Notes under the pieces: model-generated
The model's database searches: none
What the model was told of the DNA's origin: nothing
Seen by the model: only the letters and a program-made list of their open reading frames with translations
Shown here: positions 27,098 to 36,986 of the stretch, piece after piece
Numbering within the stretch: position 1 is the first letter of the stretch
How the letters are laid out: every line of letters begins with the position of its first letter
Made by a program: the position numbers and the translations under genes
NCBI GenBank assembly: GCA_963728285.1
Contig: CAVSJR010000004.1
Coordinates: forward strand, 1-64,000
Source: CAVSJR01 sp963728285
GTDB taxonomy: Bacteria; Actinomycetota; UBA4738; HRBIN12
Reading direction: 5' to 3'
Length of the DNA: 64,000 nucleotides

Positions 27098-28309
27098 GTG
27101 GCTCAGGTCGCGCTGGAGGGCGTGGCGAAGATCTATCCGGACGGGACCGAGGCGGTGAAGGACCTCGATCTCACGATCGACGACGGCGAGTTCATGGTCT
27201 TCGTCGGTCCATCCGGGTGCGGCAAGACGACGGCTCTTCGAATGGTCGCCGGGCTGGAGGACATCTCTCGCGGCACGATCGAGATCGGCGATCGAGTGGT
27301 GAACGATGTCCCGTCGAAGGACCGGGACGTCGCGATGGTGTTCCAGAACTACGCCCTGTATCCCCACCTCACGCGTCTACGAGAACATGGCCTTCGGCCT
27401 GCGACTCCGAAAGACCGAGAAGTCGGTCATCGATGCCCGCGTGCGCGAGGCCGCGGGCATCCTGGGGCTGACCGAGTTCCTCGATCGCAAGCCTCGGGCC
27501 CTCTCCGGAGGACAGCGACAGCGGGTGGCGATGGGCCGGGCGATCGTGCGAGAGCCGCGCGTGTTCCTGATGGACGAGCCGTTGTCGAACCTGGACGCAA
27601 AGCTCCGCGTTCAGACGCGGGCCGAGATCGCGCGACTTCAGTCCGATCTCGGCGTCACGACGATCTACGTCACGCACGACCAGACCGAGGCCATGACCAT
27701 GGGCGACCGGGTCGCGGTCCTCAAGAAGGGCGAGCTTCAGCAGGTGGACGCGCCTCAGGTGCTCTACGACCGCCCCGAGAAGCTGTTCGTCGCCGGCTTC
27801 ATCGGGTCGCCGGCCATGAACATGGTCGAGGCCGATCTCGTCCGGGCCGACGGAGCCCTCTTCGTCCAGTTCGCCGACGTCCGGCTGCGGGTGGACGACG
27901 AGGTCCTCCAGCAGCGGCCGGCGCTCGCCGCGGTATGAGGGAAGGAGGGTCATCGCCGGCATCCGGCCCGAGGACATGGAGGATGCGGGCCAGGCGCCCG
28001 ACGCGCCGGAGGACCATCGGTTCACGACGACGGTGTCGCTGCGGGAAGCGCTCGGCTCCGAGGTCCTCGTGCACTTCGAGGTGGACGTCCCGCTCGTGGT
28101 GACCGAGGACACGCTGGAGCTCGCACGAGACTCCGGCCTGGAGGATCTCGGCAAGGTCGAGGCGGCAGCGGTCGATGTTCATCGCACGCCTGAGTCCGCG
28201 CACCGAGGCGCGGAAGGGTGACCGGATCGAGCTCGTCGTCGATACGGGGCGGATGCACTTCTTCGACATCGAAACCGGCAGGGGCATCTACGACGGATCG
28301 GGTGAGTGA
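27098..28309 (+). CDS. sugar ABC importer ATP-binding protein, UgpC/MsmK type (three frameshifts)
   Basis: About 403 residues after repair. Walker A is VGPSGCGKTTALR, the Q loop MVFQNYALYPHLT, the signature LSGGQRQRVAMGRAI, Walker B VFLMDEPLSNLDAKLR and the H loop YVTHDQTEAMT. The C-terminal OB-type regulatory domain includes VIAGIRPEDM and FIARLSPRTEARKGD. +1 shifts lie near 27375, 27930 and 28170. Start GTG 27098 follows GAGAGGGGGG. The stop (28307-28309) overlaps the start of the binding protein. It energises uptake of a carbohydrate or glycerol phosphate. Confidence 0.87.
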
Positions 28310-29643
28310 TGGAGTGGAGGAGGGTCGACACGATGGTGGGACAACGCAGAGGAACGATCGCAGCCCTGGCGCTGGTGCTCTTGGCGGCGGCGTGCACCGG
28401 GGACGACGGCGGTTCAGCGACGGTGACGGCGGCGGGACCGCCGTGGACGGGGAGACGATCGAGGTCGCGGCCACCTGGACGGGGCCCGAGCAGGAACGTT
28501 TCCAGATGGTCCTGGATGGGTTCGCGGAGCAGTCCGGGGCCGAGGTTCGGTTCCTGTCGGCCGGCGACGACATCGCCGCATTCGTCGGGCCGAGGATCGA
28601 GGGCGGGGACCCGCCGGACGTGGCGATGCTTCCGCAGCCCGGGGTCCTCCAGAGCTTCGCCGACCAGGGCGATCTGATCCCGATCGATGACGTCGCGGGC
28701 GACGAGGTCGACCAGAACTTCAGCGAGACGGCGCGCGACGTCGGATCCGCGGACGGGACGCTCTACGGCGTGTGGTTCAAGACGGCGCAGAAGTCGACCG
28801 TCTGGTACAACACGAACGTCTTCGCGGACGCCGGTGTGGAGCCCCCGGCGACGTGGGACGAGCTGCTCGACACCGGGCAGACGATCTCCGACTCGGGCGT
28901 CGAGCCGTACTCGTACGGCGGCGCCGACGGGTGGCCCCTGTCCGACCTGTTCGAGAACATCTACCTCAGGACGGCCGGGCCCGAGAAGTACGATCAGCTC
29001 GCCGCGCACGAGATCCCGTGGACCGACCGGTCGGTCAAGGAAGCGCTCGACGACCATGGCCGACGTCCTCGAGAACGACAAGATCGCCGGCGGCGCCTCC
29101 GGCGCGCTGCAGACCGACTTCAACACGTCGGTCACGCAGGCGTTCAACGATCCGCCCGAAGGGGGCGATCGTGTTCGAAGGGGACTTCGTCGGCGGCATC
29201 ATCACCGGCAGACCGACGCAACCCTCGGAAAGGACGCCGACTTCTTCGAGTTCCCCTCGATCGACGGCTCGGAGAACGTGGTCGTCGGCGGCGGCGACAT
29301 CGCGGTGCTGTTGAAGGACAGCGAGGGAGGCAAGGCCCTCATCGAGTACCTGGCGACTCCCGAGGCCGCGGAGATCTGGGCCGCCGAGGGCGGCTACATC
29401 TCGCCGAACACGAAGGTCGACCTGTCCGCCTACCCCGACGAGCTGAGCCGGAGGGCCGCGGAGGCGCTGGCGAAGGCCGGCGACGACGTCCGCTACGACC
29501 TCTCCGACCTGCAGCCGACGGAGTTCGGCGCGACGACCGGCCAGGGCATCTGGGGCATCTTCCAGGACTTCGTTCGCGACCCGAACGACGTCGACGGGAC
29601 AGCCGAGGCGCTCGAGGCCGCCGCCAAGCAGGCCTACTCGTAG
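28309..29643 (+). CDS. sugar ABC transporter substrate-binding lipoprotein (four frameshifts)
   Basis: About 444 residues. A lipoprotein signal with lipobox LAAAC (ALVLLAAACTGDDG) is followed by a family 1-type binding protein: WTGPEQERFQMVLDGF, PPDVAMLPQPG, YGVWFKTAQKSTVWYN, EPPATWDELLDTG, and C-terminal KALIEYLATPEAAEIWA and GGYISPNTKVD. One-base shifts fall near 28425 (-1), 29055 (+1), 29163 (+1) and 29215 (-1), and sum to zero. Start ATG 28309 overlaps the ATPase stop; ATG 28333 is possible. Features resemble alpha-glucoside or oligosaccharide binders, but the ligand is not certain. Confidence 0.85.
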
Positions 29644-29653
29644 GGACGGGACG

Positions 29654-30966
29654 TTGAGCGAACGCGAGGCCGGCGGCGGCTCGGCCGCCGGGCACGCGGC
29701 CGGGCGTACGTCGTGGCGGGGTTGTTCCTCATCCCGGCCCTGCTGCTGCTGGGTGCGCTCGTCGTGTACCCCATCTTCTTCTCCGTGTTCAGGAGCTTCT
29801 TCGACGAGAGCGGTTCCTCCTTCGTCGGCGTCGACAACTACGAGGAGATCTTCACCTCGCCCGCCACGCTGACGGCGGTGAAGAACAACCTCATCTGGGT
29901 CGTGTTCGCTCCGAGCCTCGTCACGGCGCTCGGCCTCGTCTTCGCCGTCCTCACGGAGCGCATCCGATGGAACACCGCCTTCAAGGTCGCCGTGTTCATG
30001 CCGATGGCGATCTCGTTCCTGTCCGCCGGCGTGACGTGGCGCCTGATCTACGACCAGGATCCGAGCCGCGGCCTCGCCAACGCCGCGCTCGCGGGGATCG
30101 TCGATGTCGTCCGGCCCCCGGGTCCCTATCCGGGCGCCCGGCCCTCGGACGATCAAGCGCTGCGGAGCCAGGCCGGGGGCTTCGTGACGAGCGATGCATT
30201 CGCACCCGGCGACGCGGCGCGACTCGGCCTCGTCGCGATCCCCGCCGACGCCGTTCCGCCGGACGCCGAGCCCGCCGCCACTCCGACGACGCCTGCGAAC
30301 GCGATCGCCGGCACCGTGTGGCTCGACTTCGCGCCGGGCGGGGGCGGGGAGCAGGGTGAGATCGACCAGGGCGAGGTCGGGCTCCCGTCGGCGACGGTCG
30401 AGGCGGTCGCCGGCGATGAGGTCGTCGCATCCGCTCAGACGGAGCCGGACGGGTCCTTCGTCATCGACGGGCTGCAGGACGGCGAGTACCGGCTTCGCCT
30501 CGCCGCCTCGAACTTCCGCGAGCCCTTCGGGGGCGTCTCGTGGCTCGGCCCCGCGCTGGTGACGCCCTCGATCATCGTGTCGTACGTCTGGATCTGGGCC
30601 GGCTTCGCCATGGTCGTGATCGGCGCGGGCCTCGCCGCGATCCCGCGCGATGTGCTGGAGGCCGCGCGAGTGGACGGGGCGAACGAGTGGTACACGTTCC
30701 GCCGCGTCACCGTCCCGCTCCTGGCGCCCGTCCTGGCGGTCGTCCTCGTGACCTTGATCATCAACGTGCTCAAGGTCTTCGACCTCGTGCTGGTGATTGC
30801 GCCCGGATCCTCGCAGAGGGACGCGAACGTGATCGCCCTGCAGATGTGGAAGACGGCGTTCGGCGTGCGTGACTTCGGCCTCGGGAGCGCCCTGGCCGTC
30901 TTCCTGTTCGTCCTGGTGCTCCCGGCCATGGCGTTCAACATCCGGCGATTCAGGTCGGAGCGCTGA
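29654..30966 (+). CDS. sugar ABC transporter permease with an inserted extracellular beta domain (one frameshift)
   Basis: About 437 residues against about 300 for typical family members. TM segments include FLIPALLLLGALVVYPIFFSV, IWVVFAPSLVTALGLVFAVL and FMPMAISFLSAGVTW. After RGLANAALAGIVD a 140-residue hydrophilic insert follows: a linker, then a carboxypeptidase-regulatory/Cna-B-like fold (AIAGTVWLDFAPGG ... DGSFVIDGLQDGEYRL). Membrane helices then resume with the EAA loop EAARVDGANEWYTFRRVTVP. TTG 29654 follows GGGACGGGACG. A -1 shift near 29703 moves to the frame AYVVAGLFLI. The gap to the binding protein is 10 bases. Confidence 0.82.
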
Positions 30967-31853
30967 TGGCGGCCGCGAGCGAGGCACCGAGCGTCCCGAC
31001 TCGCACGGAGAGGGCGGGCGGGATCGTCCGCGCCGTGACGCGGGGGCCGGCGGCGATCGTGCTCGCCGTCGTGGGAATCCTGTGGCTCGTCCCGACCTTC
31101 AGCCTGTTGATCGCGTCCTTCCGGACCGCGGCCGACAACACCGAGTCCGGCTGGTGGACGGCGCTCACGATGCCGGCGCAGCTCACCCTCGAGCCGTACG
31201 CGAACCTGCTCGACGATCCCACCATGATCGAGTCGTTCATCAACACCGCGCTCATCACCGTGCCGTCGGCGCTGCTCGTCGTGCTGCTCGCCTCGCTCGC
31301 CGCCTACGCCTTCGCATGGATGCGGTTTCCCGGCCGGGATCTCCTCTTCCTCGTGGTGGTGGGCCTGCTCGTCGTTCCCCTGCAGGTCGCCCTCATCCCG
31401 GTGGCGCGGCTGTACGACGTGCTCGACCTGTTCGGCACGATCCCCGGCGTCGTGCTCTTCCATGTTGCCTTCGGGCTGCCGTTCGCCATCTTCCTCCTTC
31501 GGAACTTCTTCGCCGGCATCCCCCACGAGTTGCTCGAGGCGGCCCGGATGGACGGCGCGGGCGAGTGGCGCGTCTTTCGTCGTGTCGTGCTTCCGCTCGG
31601 CCTGCCGGCCATCGCGTCGTTGCTGATCTTTCAGTTCCTGTGGGTGTGGAACGATCTCCTCGTCGCGCTCGTGTTCGCCGGCGGCGAGAATCAGCCGCTC
31701 ACCGTCACGATCCGCGAACAGCTCCGCTCGTTCGGCACGAACATCGATGTGATCGCGCCGGCCGCATTCCTTCAGATGCTGGTGCCCCTGATCGTCTTCT
31801 TCGCCTTCCAGCGGTACTTCGTCCAGGGGCTGTTGGCCGGCTCCGAGCGATAG
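30966..31853 (+). CDS. sugar ABC transporter permease, MalG-like
   Basis: 295 residues with six membrane segments, among them AAIVLAVVGILWLVPTFSLLI, LLVVLLASLAAYAFAWM and LLFLVVVGLLVVPLQVALIPV. The EAA loop is EAARMDGAGEWRVFRRVVLP, which docks onto the ATPase, and the C-terminal segment is LVPLIVFFAFQRYFVQGLL. The start overlaps the stop of the first permease by one base. It completes a four-gene importer (ATPase, binding protein, two permeases) and shows no frame disruption, unlike its three neighbours. Confidence 0.93.
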   Translation: MAAASEAPSVPTRTERAGGIVRAVTRGPAAIVLAVVGILWLVPTFSLLIASFRTAADNTESGWWTALTMPAQLTLEPYANLLDDPTMIESFINTALITVPSALLVVLLASLAAYAFAWMRFPGRDLLFLVVVGLLVVPLQVALIPVARLYDVLDLFGTIPGVVLFHVAFGLPFAIFLLRNFFAGIPHELLEAARMDGAGEWRVFRRVVLPLGLPAIASLLIFQFLWVWNDLLVALVFAGGENQPLTVTIREQLRSFGTNIDVIAPAAFLQMLVPLIVFFAFQRYFVQGLLAGSER

Positions 31854-31892
31854 CGCGGCGCTGCTCGGGCCAGCCGCGACGGGCGAGCACCA

Positions 31893-34052
31893 TCACGGGG
31901 CGTCGCCGGCGGGGCTTCCCTTGGGTGTCGGGGTCGGCGACGGCGAGCCCTTCGGCCCCCCGCCGCGCGTCGGCGAGGGCGAGGGCGTCGCTCCGCCCCC
32001 GTCCGACGGCGATGCCGTGGCGGTCGGAGGCGGCGCGCCGGCGGTCACGGTGGCTTCCGGCCCGTTCGAGGGCGTGATCACCTGGGTGGGGGTCGGCGCC
32101 GGTGAGGGCGATGCCCGGTACGGCGAGAGGTCCACGGCCGGGAAGTCCTGCACCTCCATGCCCTCGGTCGCCGCCGACATGAACGCCCGCCAGATCTCCG
32201 CGGGGGTGGAGCCGCCGGTGACGCCGTCCATCGGGCGGTTGCCGTCGGGATAGCCCATCCAGACGCACGCGGCGAGCTGGGGGACGTAGCCGCAGAACCA
32301 GGCGTTCGTGTACTCCTGGGCCGTCCCGGTCTTGCCGGCCACGGGCCGGTCGGGCAGGGCGGCCGCCGTCCCGGTTCCGGACGTGACGACCCCCTGGAGC
32401 GCCTCCGTCACGATCGCCGCTGTGGTCGGATCGAGCGCGGGCTCGCCCGCTCGGGCGATCGCCGCGATCCGGGTTCCCCGCCGATCGAGGACCTCCTCGA
32501 CCGGCGACGGCTCGTGGTAGACGCCGCCGGCCGCCACCGTCGCGAAGGCCGACGTCAGTTCGAGCGGCGTCACCTCCTCGGATCCGAGGACGATCGGACA
32601 GACGGCCTCGAGCTCGGAGCGCACGCCGAGCTGGCTCGCGGCCGCGGCGACCGCCTCGGGGCCGACCTCCTCGACGATCTGCGCGTAGATCGTGTTCACC
32701 GAGTTCGCCGTGGCGCCGAACAGGTCGGTGGTTCCGGCGGAGGCGTCGGCGTAGTTCTCAACGACCCACGGCTCCCCGGGCGCTCCACACGGCGGCTTCG
32801 GGATGCGGATCCGGGGAGGGCCGGCGAATCGCTCGAGCGGCGAGATCCCGGACTCGAGCGCGGCGACGAGTCCGAACAGCTTCGCGGCGCTGCCGGGCTG
32901 GCGACGGGCCTGCGTCGCGAGGTTGAACTGCGCGCGCTGAAAGTCTCGTCCCCCGACCATCGCGCGGATCGCGCCGGTCGCCGGGTCGATGGCGACGAGG
33001 GCTCCCTGCGGGCCGTGGGCCGGGAGCACGCCGACGGCGTCCTCCGCCGCGTCCTGCCACTCGGTATCGAGCGTGGTCGTCACATCGAGCCCGCCGGCGA
33101 ACGTCTGCTCAGAACCGAATCGATCCTCCAGCCAGCGCTTCGCGTCGTCGATGAAGTACGCGGCGCCGTCCTCGGTCCACGACGCCTCGCGCTTCGCGAG
33201 CGGGAGCTCGGCCTTCGAGAGCCGCCGCGCCTGCGCCCTCGAGAGGTAGCCCTCGTCCGCCATTCGCTGCAGCACGAACCGGCGCCTGCGGTCGGCCGGC
33301 CCCGGGTACGCGATCGGATCCCAGTGCGAGGGCGCCGCGAGCAGGCCGGCGAGCATCGCCGACTGCACCACGTCGAGCTCGCGGGCGGGGACGTCGAAGT
33401 AGGTCTGCGCGGCCGCCTGGACGCCGTAGGCGCCGTGGCCGAAGTACACGGTGTTCAGGTACTTGGCGAGGATCTCGTCCTTGGTGAGCTCACGCTCGAG
33501 CTTGAGGGCGAGCACCGCCTCGTTGACCTTGCGTTCGATCGTCTTGTCCGCGCCGGTGTAGAGGTTCTTGACGAGCTGCTGGGTGATCGTGGATCCGCCC
33601 TGCGTGAACTCGCCCGACCGGAGGTTGGCGATCGCGGCACGCGCGGTGGACGTCACGTCGACGCCCGGATGGTCGTAGAACTCCGCATCCTCGGTCGCGA
33701 TCACCGCATCCCGCAGGTGCTCGGGGATCTTGCGGAAGGGGATGATCTCGCGATCCTCCTCCCCGGCGAGCGTCGCGAGGGGCCTGCCGTCGCGGTCCAA
33801 CAGCTCGGTCGCCTCCGCCAGCGGCGGGGCCGCGGGAACGCGGGTGCGCGCGTACAGGATCCCGAACGTCGCGAGTCCGAAGATCAGGAGCAGCAGGCCG
33901 ACGACGACGGGGGCGACCAGGAGCTTCCGCCACCGCGGGCCGCGGTGGGACGGCGGCTCGGGCGGGCGCTCGACGTGCTCGAGGTGTTCGGCGTCGGGGC
34001 TCCCGATGACCCAGCTTTCATCGGAGCCCGGCCCGCCCTCGTTGGTTTCCAT
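31893..34052 (-). CDS. class A penicillin-binding protein (transglycosylase/transpeptidase)
   Basis: 719 residues. A cytoplasmic tail of 43 residues is followed by a single TM (LLVAPVVVGLLLLIFGLATFG). The GT51 domain has ATEDAEFYDHPGVD, GGSTITQQLVKNLYTG and LAKYLNTVYFGHGAYGV. The transpeptidase domain has SxxK as PGSAAKLFG, SxN as ANSVNTIYA and KTG as VAGKTGTAQEYTNAW. The last 80 residues are a low-complexity Pro/Ser/Thr tail typical of actinobacterial PBPs. It polymerises and crosslinks peptidoglycan outside the membrane. The sequence is intact and the gene is convergent with the sugar importer. Confidence 0.95.
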   Translation of the reverse strand: METNEGGPGSDESWVIGSPDAEHLEHVERPPEPPSHRGPRWRKLLVAPVVVGLLLLIFGLATFGILYARTRVPAAPPLAEATELLDRDGRPLATLAGEEDREIIPFRKIPEHLRDAVIATEDAEFYDHPGVDVTSTARAAIANLRSGEFTQGGSTITQQLVKNLYTGADKTIERKVNEAVLALKLERELTKDEILAKYLNTVYFGHGAYGVQAAAQTYFDVPARELDVVQSAMLAGLLAAPSHWDPIAYPGPADRRRRFVLQRMADEGYLSRAQARRLSKAELPLAKREASWTEDGAAYFIDDAKRWLEDRFGSEQTFAGGLDVTTTLDTEWQDAAEDAVGVLPAHGPQGALVAIDPATGAIRAMVGGRDFQRAQFNLATQARRQPGSAAKLFGLVAALESGISPLERFAGPPRIRIPKPPCGAPGEPWVVENYADASAGTTDLFGATANSVNTIYAQIVEEVGPEAVAAAASQLGVRSELEAVCPIVLGSEEVTPLELTSAFATVAAGGVYHEPSPVEEVLDRRGTRIAAIARAGEPALDPTTAAIVTEALQGVVTSGTGTAAALPDRPVAGKTGTAQEYTNAWFCGYVPQLAACVWMGYPDGNRPMDGVTGGSTPAEIWRAFMSAATEGMEVQDFPAVDLSPYRASPSPAPTPTQVITPSNGPEATVTAGAPPPTATASPSDGGGATPSPSPTRGGGPKGSPSPTPTPKGSPAGDAP

Positions 34053-34190
34053 CCGCTTCGGTCATTCCCGCTGCGCCGCTTCGGTAACCTCGACCGATCG
34101 GCCTCCCCCGGATGGAGGCCACGGCCGAGGATGGGTGGGGCCGGACGCACGGCCGCTCAAGCCCGCTCCCAGGGTGCCGAAGACGACGGC

Positions 34191-34358
34191 ATGAAGGAGA
34201 AGCGGACCTGGCTCTGCCTCTCATGCGGCGCGGGGTACGAGGCGCACCCCGACCTCCTTCCGCTTCGCTGCTGGGAGTGTCGGGCCCGCCTGGTCGAGAT
34301 GGCGTCGGGCCCGACGAACGAGCCTCGCGAGCAGCGGCAACGCCCCTCCTCGCGCTGA
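34191..34358 (+). CDS. small zinc-ribbon protein (55 residues)
   Basis: Two CxxC pairs (CLSCGAGYEA ... LRCWECRARL) form a one-domain zinc ribbon with a short charged tail. It is divergent from the PBP gene. ATG 34191 is the first start after the divergent region. Such mini-ribbons are common in Actinomycetota, and I cannot name a function. Confidence 0.6.
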   Translation: MKEKRTWLCLSCGAGYEAHPDLLPLRCWECRARLVEMASGPTNEPREQRQRPSSR

Positions 34359-34438
34359 CTCGGCGGCCGATCCGGGCGAGTCCGCCACACGCTCCGCCGC
34401 GCCGCCGCCTCCGCGTGGCGACCCCTGCTTCCGGCGCC

Positions 34439-34444
34439 TACAAT
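34439..34444 (+). promoter_or_regulatory. candidate -10 element (TACAAT) for the glycosyltransferase gene
   Basis: TACAAT is close to the TATAAT consensus and lies 76 bases before the ATG at 34521, in non-coding sequence. No convincing -35 is visible at 17 bases. Confidence 0.4.
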
Positions 34445-34520
34445 CCGGCCTCGACCGCGCGCGCACGGCGACGGAGGTGAGCCCGAGGGCGCAGTCCCGC
34501 CACAGGAGGAGGCACCGGCG

Positions 34521-35822
34521 ATGACCGACCGCAGGACGATCGCGTTCTTTCCCGAGCCCGGGGCCTGGGGTCCGACGAACAACTGCGTCGCGATCGCCGA
34601 CGTCCTCGCCGAACGCGGCCACCGAATCGTCTTCGTCGTCGACGAGTCGTTCGAGGGCGTCCTGGCGAAGCGCGGGTTCGAGGAGCGCCTCATGCGGATG
34701 GCGCCGCCCGAGGAGAACGCCGACCCGAACGCCGATCCGTGGGCCGAGTTCATCCGGGTGACCGCCCCGGAGTTTCGCAGGCCCACCATCGAGCAGATCG
34801 CGACCGTCACCAAACCGATCTGGGAGGCGCTCGTGGCGGGCGAGCGCTATTCGCACGACCGCCTGATGCAGATCTGGGAGGACGTCCGGCCCGACGCCGT
34901 CGTCACCGACAACGTGACGGGCTATGCCGCCGTGGAGCTCGCGAATGCGCCCTGGGTTCGCTTCGTGTCGGCGAACCCGCTCGAGATGCGCGATCCGCAG
35001 CTTCCGCCTCCGCTCTCGGGCCTGCCGGCCGACGATGCGAGCGAGTGGCAGGCGTTCCGCGAGGAGTACCACCGCCAGCACGAGGACCTGCTCGCGGAGC
35101 ACAACGAGTTCCGCGCCTCGGTCGGTGTGGCGCCGTGCCCGCCCGACGAGTTCAACACGGAGTCCCCGTGGCTGAACCTGTACCTGTTCCCCGGCGTGGC
35201 CGACTACCCTCGCTCGCGCCCGCTCGGCGCGACCTGGCACCGCCTCGAGTCGACGGTTCGCACGAGCGATGCGGCCTTCGACGTCGCCGAGCACGTTCCC
35301 GGCGACGGGAAGGTGGTGTATCTGTCGCTCGGCTCGCTCGGATGCATGGATCTCGGGCTGATGCAGCGGCTCATCGACGCAATGGCCGCGACCGAGCACC
35401 GCACGATCGTGTCGATGGGTCCGCTGAAGGAGCAGATGAAGCTCGGGCCGAACATGTACGGGGATCAGTTCCTCCCGCAGCCGTCCATCCTCCCGCAGTG
35501 CGATCTGCTGATCACGCACGGAGGAAACAACACGACGTGCGAGGGGTTCCATTTCGGGCTTCCGATGATCGGGCTGCCGTTGTTCTGGGACCAGTACGAC
35601 AACGCCCAGCGCCTCGACGAGACGGGGTTCGGCGCGCGGCTGCCCACCTACGACTGGACGGAGGACCAACTGATCGGGACGGTGAACCGGCTGCTGGACG
35701 ACGACGATCTCCGCGCCCGAATGCGCGCGAACGCCGCCACGATCCAAGAGGAGCCCGGCCGGGTCAAGGGCGCCGACCTGATCGAGCGACTTCTGGTGGC
35801 GGGCGAGCCGGTCGCGTCCTAG
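34521..35822 (+). CDS. MGT/UGT-type glycosyltransferase (GT1)
   Basis: 433 residues of GT-B fold. The N-domain opens RTIAFFPEPGAWGPTNNCVA and contains ERGHRIVFVVDESFEG. The C-domain has VVYLSLGSLG near residue 270 and the donor-binding stretch DLLITHGGNNTTCEGFHFG, then MIGLPLFWDQYDNAQRL, the UDP-glycosyltransferase signature region. It probably transfers a hexose to a small hydrophobic acceptor such as a polyketide, macrolide or sterol. The start follows AGGAGGAGG. It stands alone; no biosynthetic cluster is adjacent. Confidence 0.88.
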   Translation: MTDRRTIAFFPEPGAWGPTNNCVAIADVLAERGHRIVFVVDESFEGVLAKRGFEERLMRMAPPEENADPNADPWAEFIRVTAPEFRRPTIEQIATVTKPIWEALVAGERYSHDRLMQIWEDVRPDAVVTDNVTGYAAVELANAPWVRFVSANPLEMRDPQLPPPLSGLPADDASEWQAFREEYHRQHEDLLAEHNEFRASVGVAPCPPDEFNTESPWLNLYLFPGVADYPRSRPLGATWHRLESTVRTSDAAFDVAEHVPGDGKVVYLSLGSLGCMDLGLMQRLIDAMAATEHRTIVSMGPLKEQMKLGPNMYGDQFLPQPSILPQCDLLITHGGNNTTCEGFHFGLPMIGLPLFWDQYDNAQRLDETGFGARLPTYDWTEDQLIGTVNRLLDDDDLRARMRANAATIQEEPGRVKGADLIERLLVAGEPVAS

Positions 35823-35846
35823 CGGCCTCGAGCGCCGGGCGCGCCG

Positions 35847-36905
35847 TCAGCCGATCAGCACGTGGGTCGATTCGACGTTTCCGTTCACGTCCACGGCGCG
35901 ATATCTCAGTTCGCTCCCCGCGGCGACCGACAGCGTGCTCCCGTAGCGGACGAAGGGACCCGCGTCGATCCGGTACTCGATCCCGGCGACCCCGACGTCG
36001 TCGGCCGCCTCGAGGGCGACGAGCGTCCCCGCCTGTGATCGAGTGATCGTGGCGGTGGACGCCGGCGGCGTCCGGTCGCTGAAGTCGAACGTCGCGCCCC
36101 AGGTGACGCGCGAGAGTCGCTGTTGTCCCTCGAGCGATGGATGGAAGAAGTCCCGGGACGAGACGTCGGCCGGCGTGAACGGATCGGCGAACACGGCCCC
36201 CTCGTCGAAGCGACAGTGGATGTAGCGAGCGCAGACCTCCTCGAGCTGTTCGTTGAAGTCCCGGGTACGGCGCCTGACCGCGCGACGCCGCCGCGCGTCG
36301 TCGGCGTCGGTCGAGCCGGGATCGTCCAGCAGCGATGGGCAGACGTGGAGAACGCGCCACGCGAGCCTGGCCCACACGCTGTCCTTCAGGAGCGCCCACA
36401 GCCGGTAGACGTCGGGGATGCTCGCGACGAAGATCCGGGCGCGAGGGGAGCCGGCCGAGAGGGCCCGCATGGCCTGACCGAACGCGTCGCGAAAGGCCGC
36501 CACGGACGTCATCGAATCGACGCTCGACGTGCACACGTCGTTCGCGCCGATCAGGATGGTGACGTAGGAGACGACGTCCTCGTTCGCCGCCCGCACCTGG
36601 GCGAGCAGGTCGTCCACCCGGGCGCCGGAGCGGGCCTCGTTGTCGTTCCGGCCGACCACCGCCGGCTCATGCCCCAGGATCCGAAGGTAGTGGCTCCCGA
36701 CGGGCTCGTTGGCGCCGGTCGACCAGGAGTTCCGTTCCTCGTCGGTGAACGGAAGCGTGCCGGTGTTGAACGCTCGGGTGATGGAGTCCCCGAGCGCCGC
36801 CATCGAGTTCGGATATCCGACGAGCGTGGGGGGCGGCGTCCTCGGCGCGCCGGCGAGGAGAAGGACGCCGACGGCGATGCTCCGCATCATTCGACCCGCG
36901 CTCAC
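35847..36905 (-). CDS. secreted SGNH/GDSL hydrolase with C-terminal beta domain
   Basis: 352 residues. A short signal peptide is followed by block I MAALGDSITRAF (nucleophile serine), block III ILIGANDVC and block V SSRDFFHPSLEG with the catalytic Asp and His. From about residue 275 a beta-sandwich of the OmpL47/chitobiase C-terminal type (GIEYRIDAGPFVRYGSTL) follows. It is an extracellular esterase or lipase-like enzyme. GTG 36905 is the start; ATG 36890 or 36887 are alternatives. It is convergent with the glycosyltransferase and divergent from dinB. Confidence 0.88.
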   Translation of the reverse strand: MSAGRMMRSIAVGVLLLAGAPRTPPPTLVGYPNSMAALGDSITRAFNTGTLPFTDEERNSWSTGANEPVGSHYLRILGHEPAVVGRNDNEARSGARVDDLLAQVRAANEDVVSYVTILIGANDVCTSSVDSMTSVAAFRDAFGQAMRALSAGSPRARIFVASIPDVYRLWALLKDSVWARLAWRVLHVCPSLLDDPGSTDADDARRRRAVRRRTRDFNEQLEEVCARYIHCRFDEGAVFADPFTPADVSSRDFFHPSLEGQQRLSRVTWGATFDFSDRTPPASTATITRSQAGTLVALEAADDVGVAGIEYRIDAGPFVRYGSTLSVAAGSELRYRAVDVNGNVESTHVLIG

Positions 36906-36986
36906 GGGGAGCAGGATCCAGGTCCAGCGGACGGCGGGCGATGACGTTCGTCACAGTGCGCTCCCGCTCTCGTAGGGTGGCGTGCC

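Noticed and set aside
27375..29215. Programmed ribosomal frameshifting in the sugar importer genes
   Set aside because: Seven shifts within 2 kb in both directions, with no slippery heptamer plus structure pattern, fit sequencing indels much better.
36906..36986. SOS box in front of dinB
   Set aside because: The sequence TGACGTTCGTCA has a GTTCG half but no CGAAC partner at the required 4-base spacing.
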